Source: Symsagittifera roscoffensis
Lineage: Eukaryota; Xenacoelomorpha; Acoela; Convolutidae
Assembly: GCF_963678635.1 (NCBI RefSeq)
Contig: NW_026971179.1
Coordinates: 104,209-168,208, forward strand
Direction: 5' to 3'
DNA length: 64,000 bases
How positions within the stretch are numbered: the first letter of the stretch is position 1; each line of letters starts with the position of its first letter. Both the position numbers and the translations under genes were made by a program. The notes under the pieces were generated by a model, which saw nothing but the letters and a program-made list of their open reading frames with translations, was not told the origin of the DNA and searched no databases. Shown here in pieces: positions 10,801-21,460 of the stretch.

Positions 10801-11360
10801 CAAATTACTGCAGCCACGTCAAACAGAAGTGCTATTCAGATCACATGACAACGTGCAACAAAGATTTGATTGGCCTGTAATGAGGAAAGCTTGCGAAAGT
10901 TGGGTCAACGCATGCTTGTCGTGCCTACAAGTAAAAGACCAAAGGAAGATGAAACTCCCTCTCAAATTGGTGGAAATCTCAGAGTTCAACGAGGTTGTGC
11001 AGATAGACCACCAAAAGATCTGCAGGACAGATTCAGGATATAACCAGATAAAAAATTTCATAGATCACTTCAGGAAACTGGCTGAAGCAGTACCGTGTCA
11101 GACAGCCTCGGCGGAAGAAACTTGCAACCACTTGGTCACGCACTGGATATCACGGTATGTTTGTCCGATGGCCTTCCAATCAGACATCGGGAAAGCATTG
11201 GTTGGCAATCTGACAAAAGAACTCATGAGAAGATCACACATTGCCCAAGCACACTCGACAACTTACCATCCACATACGAATGGGCTATTCGGCAAAACAG
11301 AACGCTAGTGAATATGCTCAGGGTATATTGCTCGAGGTATATGACGGACTGGGACAAATA
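10801..11360 (+). pseudogene. Element I integrase (zinc region and catalytic core), damaged
   Basis: The frame 10829-11308 starts inside the zinc-binding domain (LFRSHDNVQQRFDWP, CESWVNACLSCLQVK), with the first His region partly deleted compared with element II. The catalytic core follows: VVQIDHQKIC supplies the first Asp, and FQSDIGKALVGN stands where the active motif reads SDNG. The third catalytic Glu region is altered after TYHPHTNGL, and the frame shifts. A neighbouring frame picks up RTLVNMLRVYCSRYMTDWDK to 11361. Integrase would insert the cDNA; this copy lacks a complete D,D-35-E set. Confidence 0.8.
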
Positions 11361-11361
11361 A

Positions 11362-12030
11362 ATGCCGCAAGTGGTGGGAGCGTGCAATAGCACACAACAC
11401 TCAACAAAGGGGTTCAGTCCTTGCATGGTGCTAACAGGCAGGGAGAGAGCAATGCCTCTGACGATCTTCTACCCAGATTACGAAGGGCACAAAACATCAC
11501 CTCAAGCATATGTGAAGGAAGCAATCAAGAGACAACAGGAGTTGATTGAACTATGCAGAAGGAATACAGCCCAAGCACAGATGAGACAGCGGAGGAAATA
11601 CGATGGGAAAATATTTTAAGCGAAACCATATGCTGTGGGACAATATGTCTGGGTGTTCCATAATGCCATACCTCCAAAAGGAACAAAGAAGTTATTGAAG
11701 TAATGGAGAGGACCGTTCATGTTAACAGAGGTGCACCAGCATGGCAGATTCTACCGCTTGAGCACAGGGCGCGCCGACTGCTATGAGGATCTGAAGCCTC
11801 ATGTCCCATCAGCGGAAATTGGTGTATGCCACAGAACATGGAAGGACATGAGTATCTAGTGGTGGAGCTGGCATGTGAGGTGAATGAGAAGGGGACGAGG
11901 GAGAACAACGATGGCAACGAGAACACGAGTATGGATGACAAGGAAATGATAGAGGTGAGCTCGGACGAAGGCTCTTTGGCAGAAGAGGACTGGAACGAAC
12001 CAGAGCAGACCGAGGTGAGACCTCCTCAAC
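11362..12030 (+). pseudogene. Element I integrase C-terminus and Pol extension
   Basis: The frame 11362-11619 continues integrase (PQVVGACNSTQHSTKG, LTIFYPDYEGHKTSPQAY). Past a stop near 11618 the homology goes on with a QYVWVF...PPKGT block (11641-11690) and a GPFMLTEVHQHGRFYRLST block (11710-11770), the GPF-type C-terminal domain of Ty3 integrases. It runs into CMPQNMEGHEYLVVELACEVN and an acidic stretch to EEDWNEPEQTEV at about 12015. Here the Trp codon after EED is intact, whereas element II has a stop at that position. So Pol originally read on into the extension that holds the macrodomain in elements II and III. Sequence similarity ends at about 12030. Confidence 0.75.
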
Positions 12031-12190
12031 TGAAGTTTTCAGCTCAACCATTTCCCCTGATAGAGATGTTGATTTTTTCCACATATTTTTCTTGGCTGCT
12101 GGAATACATCCGTCGCAAAGAAAAAGTAACATTTTTTGACCTCTCCAGAAACTTGTAGTCGTCCTTGCCAACACATCCACTGTGCACCCA

Positions 12191-13100
12191 TGTGACATTC
12201 GACCAGAATGGCGCCAAAATGCATTGAGTTATCGAAACTTTATAAGAGCATCTGAATTGGAAAATTGACAGTTTCGATGGATTAACAGTGCTAAACGTGC
12301 AATTTGATGAATTGGGAGAGGTTAGTTTGAAGTGACTTTCGTTAATTCGTTTGAAAACAAAGACTCGTCACGACCATGAGATTTCGCGAACACTAAAGTT
12401 CGCGAAAATTAGAAAAGACTAATTTTCGCTAAAAAATAAGCAACATAGACTAGATTGTGCAGACGAACGCGAAAACTATATTGAAATTACGATCGGGACT
12501 GTCCAGATTGTAATGATTGTAATTGTACAATCGTTACCGATCAATTCCCAAGAATCAGGAAGTGTCTTGGGAGGATTTTACCAACCTTCCAGAAGGACGA
12601 CAAGACCACTCTTCGTCCGGATTCCAGCATCCTGGAGAATCTCGTGAAGAAAACTGAAAACGCATTTCAACAATTTTTAGCTTCCGGATATGTCCTGAAA
12701 TGATTTAGGTAACATCAAATCTCGTTTTCAGATAATGAGAATCTGAGAGTTGAGGGAAAGGGTTGATCCATCTTCGATAGAGATGATGATTTTTGTCTAC
12801 TGAACAAAAACAATCGTAACATGATAAAAAGTTGCCCCGTTTTTCGGAGTGACCTCGTCGTCTGGGGATGCTGAGATCCAGCCATCAGCTCACTAGTTTG
12901 CATGTAATTAAGTTAATCTGCGCGTTCTGGCCGATAGCCCAAAACAGTAATGATTTTGTCGACACGGTGTTAAAGGACCACACATAGAACTGGCTTTGAT
13001 AGAGACGGTTGAAAGCATATGAAGCTGTGTTTAGACGCTAGCCAGTCGTTTCATAACCTAGCTTTGTTTTCCGTCGATATGTTTTTCTGGGCAAATGTTA
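12191..13100 (+). repeat. LTR family B, plus orientation (3' end of element I)
   Basis: It starts tgtgacattcgaccagaatgg and runs about 910 bases to an edge near aaatgtta. The same sequence in reverse orientation makes up 13756-14672 and 57894-58805. It contains the hairpin tccatc-ttc-gataga (12767-12781), a block ccagccatcagctcactag, and the ttttgtcgacacggtgttaaa block near 12955. There is no convincing polypurine tract just before 12191, so the join to element I may be secondary. Confidence 0.75.
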
Positions 13101-13755
13101 ACCAACGATACCCAACAGTAGTTTTTTGTTGTCCTTGATCCATTTTCTGTCGCTTCTTGCACTGCTTGTCGGATCAGTCTTCTTCTCTAATCCCGAGACC
13201 CTTCCGGGTTGAGCGCAACTTTGCATTAACGTGCTTAAATACTCAAATAACCCTACAGTACAAGCACCACAAACAGGCCACAATTTCGATCCTTACAATC
13301 TTGACTGATATAAATGCCTGTAACAACAATATAACTAACAACAAGAAACGGGAGGGTCGGATTACATCTCGTCTGGGGGATGATTTCTACTGATTTTATA
13401 GTTTTTTTGTACTGTTTTTGGTTTTTTCGGTTATTTACTTGTTTTTTGTTTTTTCTTAGGTACAATGCTACTTCTTGTTTGGTTTCTTGCATATCTTTAA
13501 GTGTTTTTGGTCTAGTACCACTCAGGAAAAGACGGGACTGCGAATCCCCCCTTCGTGGTTTGTGATTTTTTGGTCTTAACTAGGTTAAAAAGCTATTCAC
13601 GGGAATCCGGAAGGCTTTCGCGTTCCGAAGTACCCTCCCACCTCGGTGGCTAGGGCGTTGTTTTGAGCATCCGCTCGGCGCGGAGTGCTCGTTAACGGTT
13701 CTGCCGGTCATGATGTTAAAAAGAATAACACCCAGGAGTGCCATAAAAACATCTA
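13101..13755 (-). repeat. Minus-oriented leader fragment next to an LTR
   Basis: Starting with accaacgatacccaacag, this is the inverted counterpart of 15893-16510: the ccaccgaggtggg-type block, the tcttaactaggtt motif (13574) and the T-rich stretch at 13400-13460 appear there in reverse complement. It ends next to the LTR at 13756 with cacccaggagtgcca (13729-13743), the same candidate primer-binding segment found next to the 5' LTR of element III. I see no gene. Small open frames here (13157-13393, 13253-13492, 13380-13565) follow no family. Confidence 0.7.
13729..13743 (-). promoter_or_regulatory. Candidate primer-binding site, family B
   Basis: On the minus strand this reads TGGCACTCCTGGGTG and lies 12 bases inside the LTR edge at 13756. 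The same motif with one change is 11 bases inside the 5' LTR of element III. It begins TGG, as expected for pairing with a tRNA 3' CCA. I cannot name the tRNA from sequence alone. Confidence 0.45.
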
Positions 13756-14672
13756 TGTAACATTCGTCCGGAAATACATATCGACGGAAAATAGAGCTAG
13801 GTTCTAAAACGAATGGCTACTTTCTAAAGACAGCTCTACATGCTTTTCACTGTCTCTGCCAAATCCAGTTCTTTTGGTGGTCTTTCTAACATCGGGTCGA
13901 CAAAAAACCTTACTGTTTCCAGCTTCGATCAGAACGCTCTTATTAACTTAATTATATGCAAAATAGTGAGCTCATGGCTGGGTCTCAGTATCCCCAGACC
14001 ACGAGATCACTACTAAAAACAGGGCTACTACTTATTTATTATATTACTATTGTTTTTGTTCAGTAGATAAAAATCAACATCTCCATCGAAGATGGATCAA
14101 CCATTTTTCACCAACTCCTAGCTTCTCATGACCTGGAAACGAACTTGGTATTCATTAATTCAACTCAATACATTTCGGGAAGCTAAAAGTTGTTAAAATA
14201 CCGAGTTACAGTTCTCTCCCGAGACCCTCTCGGATTCTGCAATCCAGAGAAATAACGCTCTTATTTCTTCTCGGAAGGCTGGACACGTCGTCCTAACACC
14301 CTTCCTGATTCTTGTGAATTACTCTGTAACGAGTGTTGCGGAACAATCGTTACAACTCGAAGTGGTTTTCTGACAATTTCTAATCACAATCTCAACCTTC
14401 TGCTGTTTTTTTTTGTTGTGGTTGTCACTGAGACTACCGTTGTTCTGATTTCGCAGTTTCAGTGTGTGCGAAATAATAAAAGGTTACGTGTCGTTCACGT
14501 TCAAATCGAAATTTTAAAAATCAGCAATTCAGTCAAAACTAACCCTTCACAATTCGTCTGATCGTTCAATTAACGTCACTAATTCATAAAAATCATCAAC
14601 CTTCCCAGTTAGATGCTCACATAAAAATTCGAATGCGAAATTGAATTTTGACCACTCTGGTCGAATGTCACA
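13756..14672 (-). repeat. LTR family B, minus orientation, apparently complete (917 bp)
   Basis: The left edge is tgtaacattcgtcc and the right edge tggtcgaatgtcaca, so read on the minus strand it begins TGTGACATTC and ends TGTTACA, the TG...CA ends of an LTR. Inside are the short inverted repeat tccatc-gaa-gatgga at 14082-14096 and, downstream on the minus strand, an AATAAA at 14040-14035. It closely matches 57894-58805. With the leader on its left it is the 5' LTR of a minus-strand element whose body has been lost. Confidence 0.8.
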
Positions 14673-15157
14673 CATCTCCATCGAAGATGGATCAACCCTT
14701 TCCCTTAACTCCTAGCTTCTCATGATCTGAAAATGAATTTAGAGGTAAAATGAATTCAACTCAGGGCATCTCCAGGAAGCTATAATTTCATAAAATACAG
14801 TTTGATTTCTCCTCCCGAGACCACTCCGGATTCTGGAATCCGGAGAAATAACGTCCTTTTTTCTTTCAGAAAGGCTGGACACGCCGTCCCAACACCCTTC
14901 TAAATCTCGGGATTCGCGTTGTAACGATTGTTGCGGCACAATCGTTACAACTCGGAATGGTCTTCGTAAATTTTTCTTCAATGTCGATCACAATTTCCGT
15001 TCACTGCTTTTCTTCACGAGTTCTGTTGCTGTTCTGTCTGAGACTAAATGTTGTTGTGTTTACCCCGTTTCAGTTGTGGTGCGAAATCTCGACGTTATCA
15101 CGTGTCTTTCCTTTTGAACCATTTTTCAATATTTAACATGAAAGTCAAAATTAACCC
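14673..15157 (-). repeat. Partial LTR family B, minus orientation
   Basis: It begins abruptly at the hairpin (catctccatcgaagatgg) and runs parallel to 14080-14550: same cctagcttctcatga, the ctcccgagaccactccgg block, the ggacacgccgtcccaacac block and the gtcaaaattaaccc end. It is therefore an internal LTR piece lacking both ends, sitting as a direct repeat of the LTR to its left and just before the plus-oriented LTR at 15158. Confidence 0.7.
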
Positions 15158-15892
15158 TGTGACATTCGACTAGAATGGACGAAAATGCAATTTCGGATAA
15201 TTAGCAGTTAACCTTCCGAATTGGCAGTTTTGGAGGATTAACGGTGTTATTCGGATGGTTGAACGAATCGGGAAGGCTAGAAAATTCTGGTATTTTAAAT
15301 TTTTTAAATTTCGAACGATGACGTCATATTTCTGAGAAACGTCAAAATCGGCCCTTTTGGAAGAAATCCAAAAAAAAAACAGAACAACAATAGTTGCGAC
15401 GGCGACAACAACGATAATCGCGATAAAAAACCACAACGAGAATTGAACGAACAGCAGAGTTAGCAGAGACCGCTCCGAGATGCAACGATTGTGTCGCTAC
15501 AATTGTTGCAAGGCCATTCACAACAACGGTGAAGGGTAGAAACGAGCCCTCCGGAGAGGAGTTAAGGGTGTTATTTCCCCGGATTCTAGAATCCGGAGCG
15601 GTCTCGGGACTGGAACTTTCATCATTTTATACAAACTTTTAGCTTCACTATTATGTCCTGAATTGATTTTATTTATCATCTGAATTCATTTTCTGACGAT
15701 GAGAAGCTAGGCGTTAAGGGAAAGGGTTGATCCATCTTCGATGGAGATGATGATTTTTATCTACTGAACAAAAACAATAATAATATAATAAGTAGTAGTA
15801 GCCCTGTTTTTATGAGTGACCTCGTGGTCTGGGGATACTGAGACCCAGCCATGAGCTCATTAATTTCGCGTGTAAGTAAGTTAATTTGAGCG
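15158..15892 (+). repeat. Truncated 5' LTR of element II, family B
   Basis: It starts TGTGACATTCGACTAG and follows the other family B LTRs through the hairpin tccatc-ttc-gatgga (15731-15745), the gtagccctgttttta block and the gacccagccatgagctc block. At about 15892 it switches directly into leader sequence, so the last ~180 bases of the LTR and the primer-binding segment are missing. This alone would stop element II from replicating. Confidence 0.7.
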
Positions 15893-18795
15893 TTGCTCAT
15901 AATAACGCCCTTAATATGCCCTAACCGCCGGGGCGGAAGGGTAGTCCGAAACGCGGAAGGCATCCGGATTCCCGTGAATAGCTTTTTAACCTAGTTAAGA
16001 CCGAAAATTCACGAACCAGGAAGGGTGGTGGGATTCGCGGTCCCGTCATTTCCTGAGTGTTGCGTCACCAAAAACACTTAAAGATATATAAGAAACCAAG
16101 CAAAAAGTAGTATTGTACCCTTGAAAAACAAAAAACACTAAAAAAACCGAAAAAACCAAAAACAGTAAAAAAGTATAAAATCAGTAGAAATCATCCCCCC
16201 AGACAAGATTTGATCCGACCCTCTCGTTTGTTGTTGATAGATATATTGTTGTTACAGGCATTTATATCAATCAGGATCGTTATGATCATTTTTTTGGCCC
16301 GTTTGTGAGACTTGTACTGTAGGGTTATTTGAGTATTTAAGCACGTTAATGCTAATTTGCGCTCAATCCGGAAGGGTCAGCTGATTTGCGCTCAATCCGG
16401 AAGGATCTCGAGATTAGTGAAGAAGACTGATCCGGCAAGCAGTACAAGGAGTGACAAGAAGAGGCTCAACGACAACAACAGTCGACTGTTGGTATCGTTA
16501 ACCAGTTTTGTATCCCTTTTGGTACAAAAAATAGGATAGTAATCTGTGGGGGGCTCGACAGTGCTGCACTGTAGTGACCCTTCACCGAACTGCGAATTTC
16601 CGAGTTAAGCACCTTAATTCGGATATTGAACAAACCCGGAGGGGTATAGTATTATTAGTATTATTACTTATATTGCCTATATTAATACTCCCATGTCGTT
16701 TTTCATCGAAAAACACAGTAAGCGGACCGGTTTTTAGGGTCAAAATAGCGATATTTTGATCCCCCACAAATCGCAGTTGTTGAGATATCGATATTTTTGA
16801 AACGGAAAAAAGCGCTAAATTAGTGAGTTACATCGTAACTGTGCTAGTATAATAGGTAGAACCGGTTGAGTTTAGTTCAGAAGTGATCGAAACTATTTTG
16901 GTACCAAAAACCGAATTTTCGTGATTTTTGAATAAACGAAACACTATAAAATAAGAAAATTTTTCGAAAATTTTGAGTTAGGACATTGAAAAATAATTGT
17001 TCGGACAACTGCCACTAGTGAATCGACAGGTTTTAAAACCCGTTCAGAGTAATCGAACTTAACGTGTTTGATTTAGTGGATTCATCAATCCGGAGGGGTC
17101 CAAATAGCATAGTTTTTCGCAATTTTTTTCAATTAGAGCGTTTTTGATTGGTTTTTTTTTGCTTTGAACTAGAAGAGTGTATGCCTTCTGAGCTCGGATC
17201 AATAATTTTTAGGTCGAATAGAACAGAATTGCGAAAAAAGTTAGGCGGAACCTATAAGAGAGAAATTTTTTGATTTAAGAAAAAAGACGTTTCGGTTAAT
17301 AACTTTGGAACTACTGGATAGATCCAGTTGATCTTGGTACCATTAGATCAGAAATTAGCTGAGCTTACTAACATCAAATGTTCAAAAAAGTAAGCGTGAA
17401 AATTTTTTAGGATTGTTTTTAGCAAATTCACTAATTCGAGAACGTAGACCCTTCATGTTTTATTCAAAAAAATTTTGGAAAGCTCCTACACCCTACCAAA
17501 GGGTAGAAACGGTTGAATAAGGCATTTTTACGCTGTTTTAGACAAAAAGGGAAGGCTAGGGGCACCAGAAAACCTTAGTCGAGCCGAAATTAGGCTAGCG
17601 AAAAGACCCTTCACCGGTGTATCAGGGTTAGATAACAGGGTGAATCGTCGAATAAGAGGCCTAACTTCAATCCGGAAGGGTCTTGAGAAGGGCGACTCAC
17701 CCTTCCTAGTTGATTCAAACAGCATAATAGCATCAGAGAACGTATCCGGAAGGGCATCGGTTGAAATTTACAAAGCCTCTGAGAAGCTATCTTTACAAAC
17801 CCGGAGAGGTCCCAATCCGGAGGGGTTTAAATTTTTACAAATCCGGAGGGGTCCCAATCCGGAGGGGTCTAGATTTTTGCAAAACAGGAGGGGTACCAAT
17901 CCGGAGGGGTCTAAATTTTTACAAAACAGGAGGGGTCCAATCCGGAGGGGTCGAAATTTTACCAATCCGGTGAGGTCCGATTTTTGTCAATCCGGAGGGG
18001 TCCCAATTTTGCCAATCCGGAGGGGTCCGATTTTTGTCAATCCGGAGGAGTATTATTTTGTCAAAACTTAAGAAGACAACAGAATAGAAAGTAGTTAAGG
18101 GTATTAGGTTTTTAAGAGACAGGCTGGGAACCAGTAACTGCACTGGTAACTTGCCTTTTATAAAAAACCAAACCAAAACTAAACAGGTCGAAACTCGGAT
18201 TTTCGCGACACTAAGTCTAAATTGAACAAGAGTGTATAACTAATTGGTGTGGATTGAAACTCAAAACGTTTTTGAGAAAAGTGATTGCCCTGAGGGTTTT
18301 AGTAGGTCTAGCTCGGGCAGTCCGAAGGCAGATAGGTAACACAGGACTCGGTGGGTGCAATAGACGCCCACTTGAGAAAATTACTGCTTTCAAGTTTTGT
18401 CTGTTTGGTGCAGCACCGAGCAGGGAAAGCTCTTTCTTTAAAAACAAGTTCGACTATTGTACTGCGACCAACTGAAAGTACAAAACACATACGTTTTTCA
18501 TAGAAATATTCTTATTTTGTAATTTCTGGTTTTAAATCAATAATATTTGTGCTTGATTGGGTAGTGAACACACTATCTTTTAAATAGACTGATATCATCA
18601 TACTGTGCTAGTTCTCAAATCTTACGACTAGACATCCATTATTGTGAATTAATTGTATATACGGTGTACTGTGATAACAAACAAGGATTCGTGGTTACTT
18701 TTTAATAGAAACTTTTGGAATTCATTATTATCAGTAGTCAAATCAAAAGGACACTAGCAATCGAATTGAGTGTATAGGTAGTAAGAAGTGATAAA
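15893..18795 (+). other. 5' leader of element II
   Basis: About 2.9 kb without a credible gene. The first 600 bases are the inverted copy of 13101-13755. From about 16740 it matches the leader of element I (1690-2860), including atcccccacaaatcgcag at 16760, long A/T runs, and the conserved block 18300-18460. The part at 17090-17760 is A/T-rich with scattered aatccggaaggg motifs. The part from 18480 to 18795 is A/T-rich and leads to the first Gag ATG at 18796. The length and repeats suggest packaging, translation or transcription control elements. Confidence 0.65.
17790..18065 (+). repeat. GGAGGGGTCC minisatellite in the leader of element II
   Basis: About thirteen copies of the core ccggaggggtcc, many in pairs separated by caa, with longer spacers such as aaatttttacaaa between the pairs. 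The flanking frame 17640-18071 reads as RRGPNPEGSKFLQ repeats because the unit contains no stop in that phase. I regard this as a DNA or RNA repeat and not a protein gene, because the matching array in element I (2205-2400) does not keep the frame. Confidence 0.7.
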
Positions 18796-19833
18796 ATGAA
18801 AATGAGTCTAGACAAGTCAAGGATACCTAAACTAGGTGATAGCTCCAGGAAAGTCATACCTGAAAAGCAAAGAAAAGCAATGACGGACCCTTTTGTGGAA
18901 CGGATCTCACGAACCCGGACCGACAAAGGGGAGACGGTTTCAGGCAGAATGGTTGAAACCAGGAGTCATAAGTCCTTAGAAGAGCGAAAAGCTATGCTAG
19001 AAGTGGAGGTCCATCCGGACCAGGCCATGAATGAAAACCGGGAAATATATGGACCGGAGGGGAGAGGAAACAGAAGGCTGGCGAGTGAATCTACTCCGGT
19101 AGAACAAGGCCAAGATTTTGCCACTTCCATCGGGACACTAGACCAAGAGGAGATGCCGGAACTGTCCGACATCTCTACTGAAATTGTGGCAACTAGAAGA
19201 TCTCCCACAGACAACACCATGATGGCAGGCGTGACGGAGAAACAGGCAACGTCCTCATCGTTTTCAGAAAGAGTGAAGAACACTTTCGGAAACATCTTTC
19301 CATTTACCATGGGAGTGGGTACAAGAGATGAAGGTGAATACCAGGAAGAAGAAGAAGACGATGAAGAGCAAGCCGACTTTGTGAGTATGACGAATTCGGA
19401 AACGCGAACTGGGGAGAATAGAAAGATAGGGCTAAGCAACGAGGTGGATAATGAAAAGACGTCGAGGCAGAGAATCAAAGCCCGAACCTCGACCAGCACC
19501 AAGCTACCTGGGATTGACAGGGTGACACCGCCACTTGTGACGCCACTAAAAGAAAACGGGGCATTAATTGAAGAAGCCTTGAACAATATAATGGGCAGTA
19601 TAGGAGAGCAAAATGAACAGATGTCCATAAGAATGAGTGAACTAGAGAGAGCAGTCCACGTTGACAGAGAAAGTATGCGGGAAGAATTGAACCGCAATAG
19701 ACAAGAAGTTGATAGAAGCGAAAAACGCTTGAAGGAAAGAACGGAAGAACACATAGCGATGAACTTGTCGCGAATGACAAGAGAAGCGGAACAGAGAGAG
19801 TTACGGTTAAGAGACGACATGGAGAAGTTCTAG
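18796..19833 (+). CDS. Element II Gag, N-terminal part (345 residues)
   Basis: Starts at the ATG after the leader (MKMSLDKSRIP). The protein is hydrophilic: an N-terminal basic and acidic mix, a segment SPTDNTMM...SFSERVKNTFG at about residues 138-174 shared with element I, a run of Glu/Asp at residues 181-193, then a coiled coil at about residues 265-340 with regular Arg/Glu spacing (EQNEQMSIRMSEL, NRNRQEVDRSEKRL). This is the matrix- or capsid-proximal part of Gag. The stop at 19831-19833 comes from a small tandem duplication at 19826-19875 (gggactcttgacact repeats). Other copies read through to MMERRTQAIMDRL. Confidence 0.75.
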   Translation: MKMSLDKSRIPKLGDSSRKVIPEKQRKAMTDPFVERISRTRTDKGETVSGRMVETRSHKSLEERKAMLEVEVHPDQAMNENREIYGPEGRGNRRLASESTPVEQGQDFATSIGTLDQEEMPELSDISTEIVATRRSPTDNTMMAGVTEKQATSSSFSERVKNTFGNIFPFTMGVGTRDEGEYQEEEEDDEEQADFVSMTNSETRTGENRKIGLSNEVDNEKTSRQRIKARTSTSTKLPGIDRVTPPLVTPLKENGALIEEALNNIMGSIGEQNEQMSIRMSELERAVHVDRESMREELNRNRQEVDRSEKRLKERTEEHIAMNLSRMTREAEQRELRLRDDMEKF

Positions 19834-19839
19834 GGACTC

Positions 19840-20676
19840 TTGACACTAGGGACTCTAGGGACTCTTGACACAAAGATAGATGCGATGATGGAGAGGCGAA
19901 CTCAGGCTATCATGGATAGGTTGGACGGGCTACTAGGCAGCAGGAGTGGATCAAGAGAAGGGGAACCGAACTCGGGAGGTCCCAGCAGGGAGCCGAGGGT
20001 GAACTTCAATGACCAACAGAATAGGAGAAGAACATATGGATCCACTAGGGGTAGGGGCAGTTCAGCAGGCTATGCAACAGGGAATAATAGAATATGGGGC
20101 CCAAACTTCAGAAGAAGTTCAACTGGCAATAGACAGACTTCAAACGAACGACCGACGCAAGGCACACATGCGACTGGGAGAGGTTATTCCACGAACAGGA
20201 GTCATGCGAGCCCAGGGAGGAGTCATGTGGGCCAAGGGGGAAACAATCCCGCCGATCCGGATAGAAGGGATATACCAAATACAGAACCCTTATCAGGGGG
20301 CGATGATACTCAGGCGGGGCAATCAAGAGATGCTAAAGCAATGGCCAAAGCCTTTGAACCCCTAAACAGGTCTTTGGAAACATTCCTTACGAGGTTATCT
20401 AGAACCAATGAACGTAGTGAAAAGTCCAGAAGAGTCCTAAAGAAACCAAGACGCTACAAGGACGAATCTGATGGCTGCATTGATACCTGGATAGAGGTGA
20501 TGAAACTGCATTCTAAGGAAGAAGACCTGTCAGAAAGGCAAGAGTGCAATGCGCTCACCGGTAACTTGGAAGGGACAGCCCTAAACTGTGTGATGGCAAA
20601 AAAGCAATACCAGCGTGACACAGCTGAGAAAATCTTTGAAACCTTGCTGAATCGTTTTGGGGCAATGATGCAATGA
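19840..20676 (+). pseudogene. Element II Gag, middle part
   Basis: A 278-residue frame with KIDAMMERRTQAIMDRLDG, an Arg/Gly/Asn-rich low-complexity region (residues 40-150), then NRSLETFLTRLSR and the capsid-like segment VLKKPRRYKDESDGCIDTWIEVMKLH, ending in KKQYQRDTAEKIFETLLNRFG. The same segment occurs in element III at 44150-43930, supporting a conserved capsid fold. It is broken at both ends: upstream by the 19833 stop and downstream by a short duplication at 20664-20680 (caatgatg repeated) that shifts the frame. Confidence 0.75.
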
Positions 20677-21460
20677 TGCGCTTCGAGAAACGGAGGCAAC
20701 AAGAAGATGAGACGATAGACAAGTTTTTAGACGATTTTGAGATGCTAAGAAGGCGCAGCCAACCGGACGAGTCGAACAGGAGGATGAACCTGGCAGTGGC
20801 CTCAACATTCATCGATGGTGTGAAGAATGATGAACTTCGAACAATGTTAGCAACACATTACACGCCACTCTCAACCAATGCGCCAACACCAGAGGAGTTG
20901 AGACTCAAGTCAAAGAATTATCTTTTGCTGAAGCCTCCATCGAGATCTGGATTTTACAAGAACAATTATGGCAATTTTAACAGCGGACCAGCAAACCAAG
21001 GGAACAACTGGTATAAACCGAGGGACGATATGGACAAGAGGCGCTCTTGTGCAAATTGCAGTTCGACGGATCATCATGCGTCAGCATGCTCAACTTACAA
21101 ACAGGGCATGAAAGCAATACGCTTTAGCCTCGAGGACGAAGATGCGTCAGCGAAGATGCAAAATTCGGCCCGAGGTGTTTCTTTTGCAACTTGGAAGGTC
21201 ATTTTACATCGGATTGTCCGCAATTCTGGGATGCTGTAGCAGACATCAAGCATCCAAGGCATGAGAAAGCTTTATCGGGTGTGAAAGCCAGCAAGGCTCG
21301 CCTATTGAGTGAGACGGAGGCGCGCAGAAAAGAAAAACCGCAAGAGCTGGCAACGAAGAAGATGCAAGCGGTAACAGAAGAGACATGTGAACCGGAACCG
21401 GTGACTGCGGCGGCTGACTTCAATATTGTTTCTAGGGCAGCGCGAGGGATGCTCTAAATA
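20673..21460 (+). pseudogene. Element II Gag C-terminus with two CCHC zinc knuckles
   Basis: The frame 20673-21239 has MMRFEKRRQQEDETIDKFL (capsid C-terminal part) and the first knuckle SCANCSSTDHHASACSTYKQ at about 21046-21105, C-x2-C-x4-H-x4-C. A frameshift around 21160 follows, and the second knuckle, CFFCNLEGHFTSDC, is read in the other frame at about 21176-21220, followed by PQFWDAVADIKHP. Tandem CCHC knuckles bind the genomic RNA in Ty3 and retroviral Gag. The frame 21191-21457 carries the Ala/Lys/Glu-rich stretch after them. Element III has both knuckles as well (43235-43549). Confidence 0.8.

Larger units (their letters stand above)
7367..12190 (+). mobile_element. Element I: deleted Ty3/gypsy-like copy
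   Basis: A plus-strand copy consisting of a leader remnant, part of gag, an internal deletion, RT thumb and RNase H, the RNase H-integrase linker, integrase, and a C-terminal extension that stops at about 12030. The segment at 12031-12190 (160 bases) is unassigned, and an LTR then begins at 12191. Compared with elements II and III it lacks the Gag C-terminus, the protease, most of RT, the macrodomain and the whole second reading frame, so it is about 4.8 kb instead of about 20 kb of coding sequence. It could be a deletion derivative, which is the simplest reading. Confidence 0.8.
13101..16510. repeat. Large imperfect inverted repeat of leader and LTR
   Basis: Left arm: leader (13101-13755) and LTR (13756-14672), both minus-oriented. 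Right arm: LTR (15158-15892) and leader (15893-16510), both plus-oriented. The spacer is the LTR fragment 14673-15157. The arms are 1.3-1.6 kb. The same order, minus leader then minus LTR then plus leader, also appears at 1-2865 in a more diverged form, so the head-to-head arrangement precedes two different plus-strand elements. Confidence 0.65.

Noticed and set aside
12031-12190. Additional short gene between element I and its LTR
   Set aside because: Frames here are short and conflict; no similarity to elements II-IV, so it is left as unassigned.
17640-18071. 143-residue frame of RRGPNPEGSKFLQ repeats
   Set aside because: It arises from the leader minisatellite; the homologous array in element I does not keep the frame.
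18966-19820. 284-residue minus-strand frame
   Set aside because: It is antisense to Gag, whose sense frame is conserved in elements I and II; composition is Ser/Leu-rich as expected from reading a charged protein backwards.
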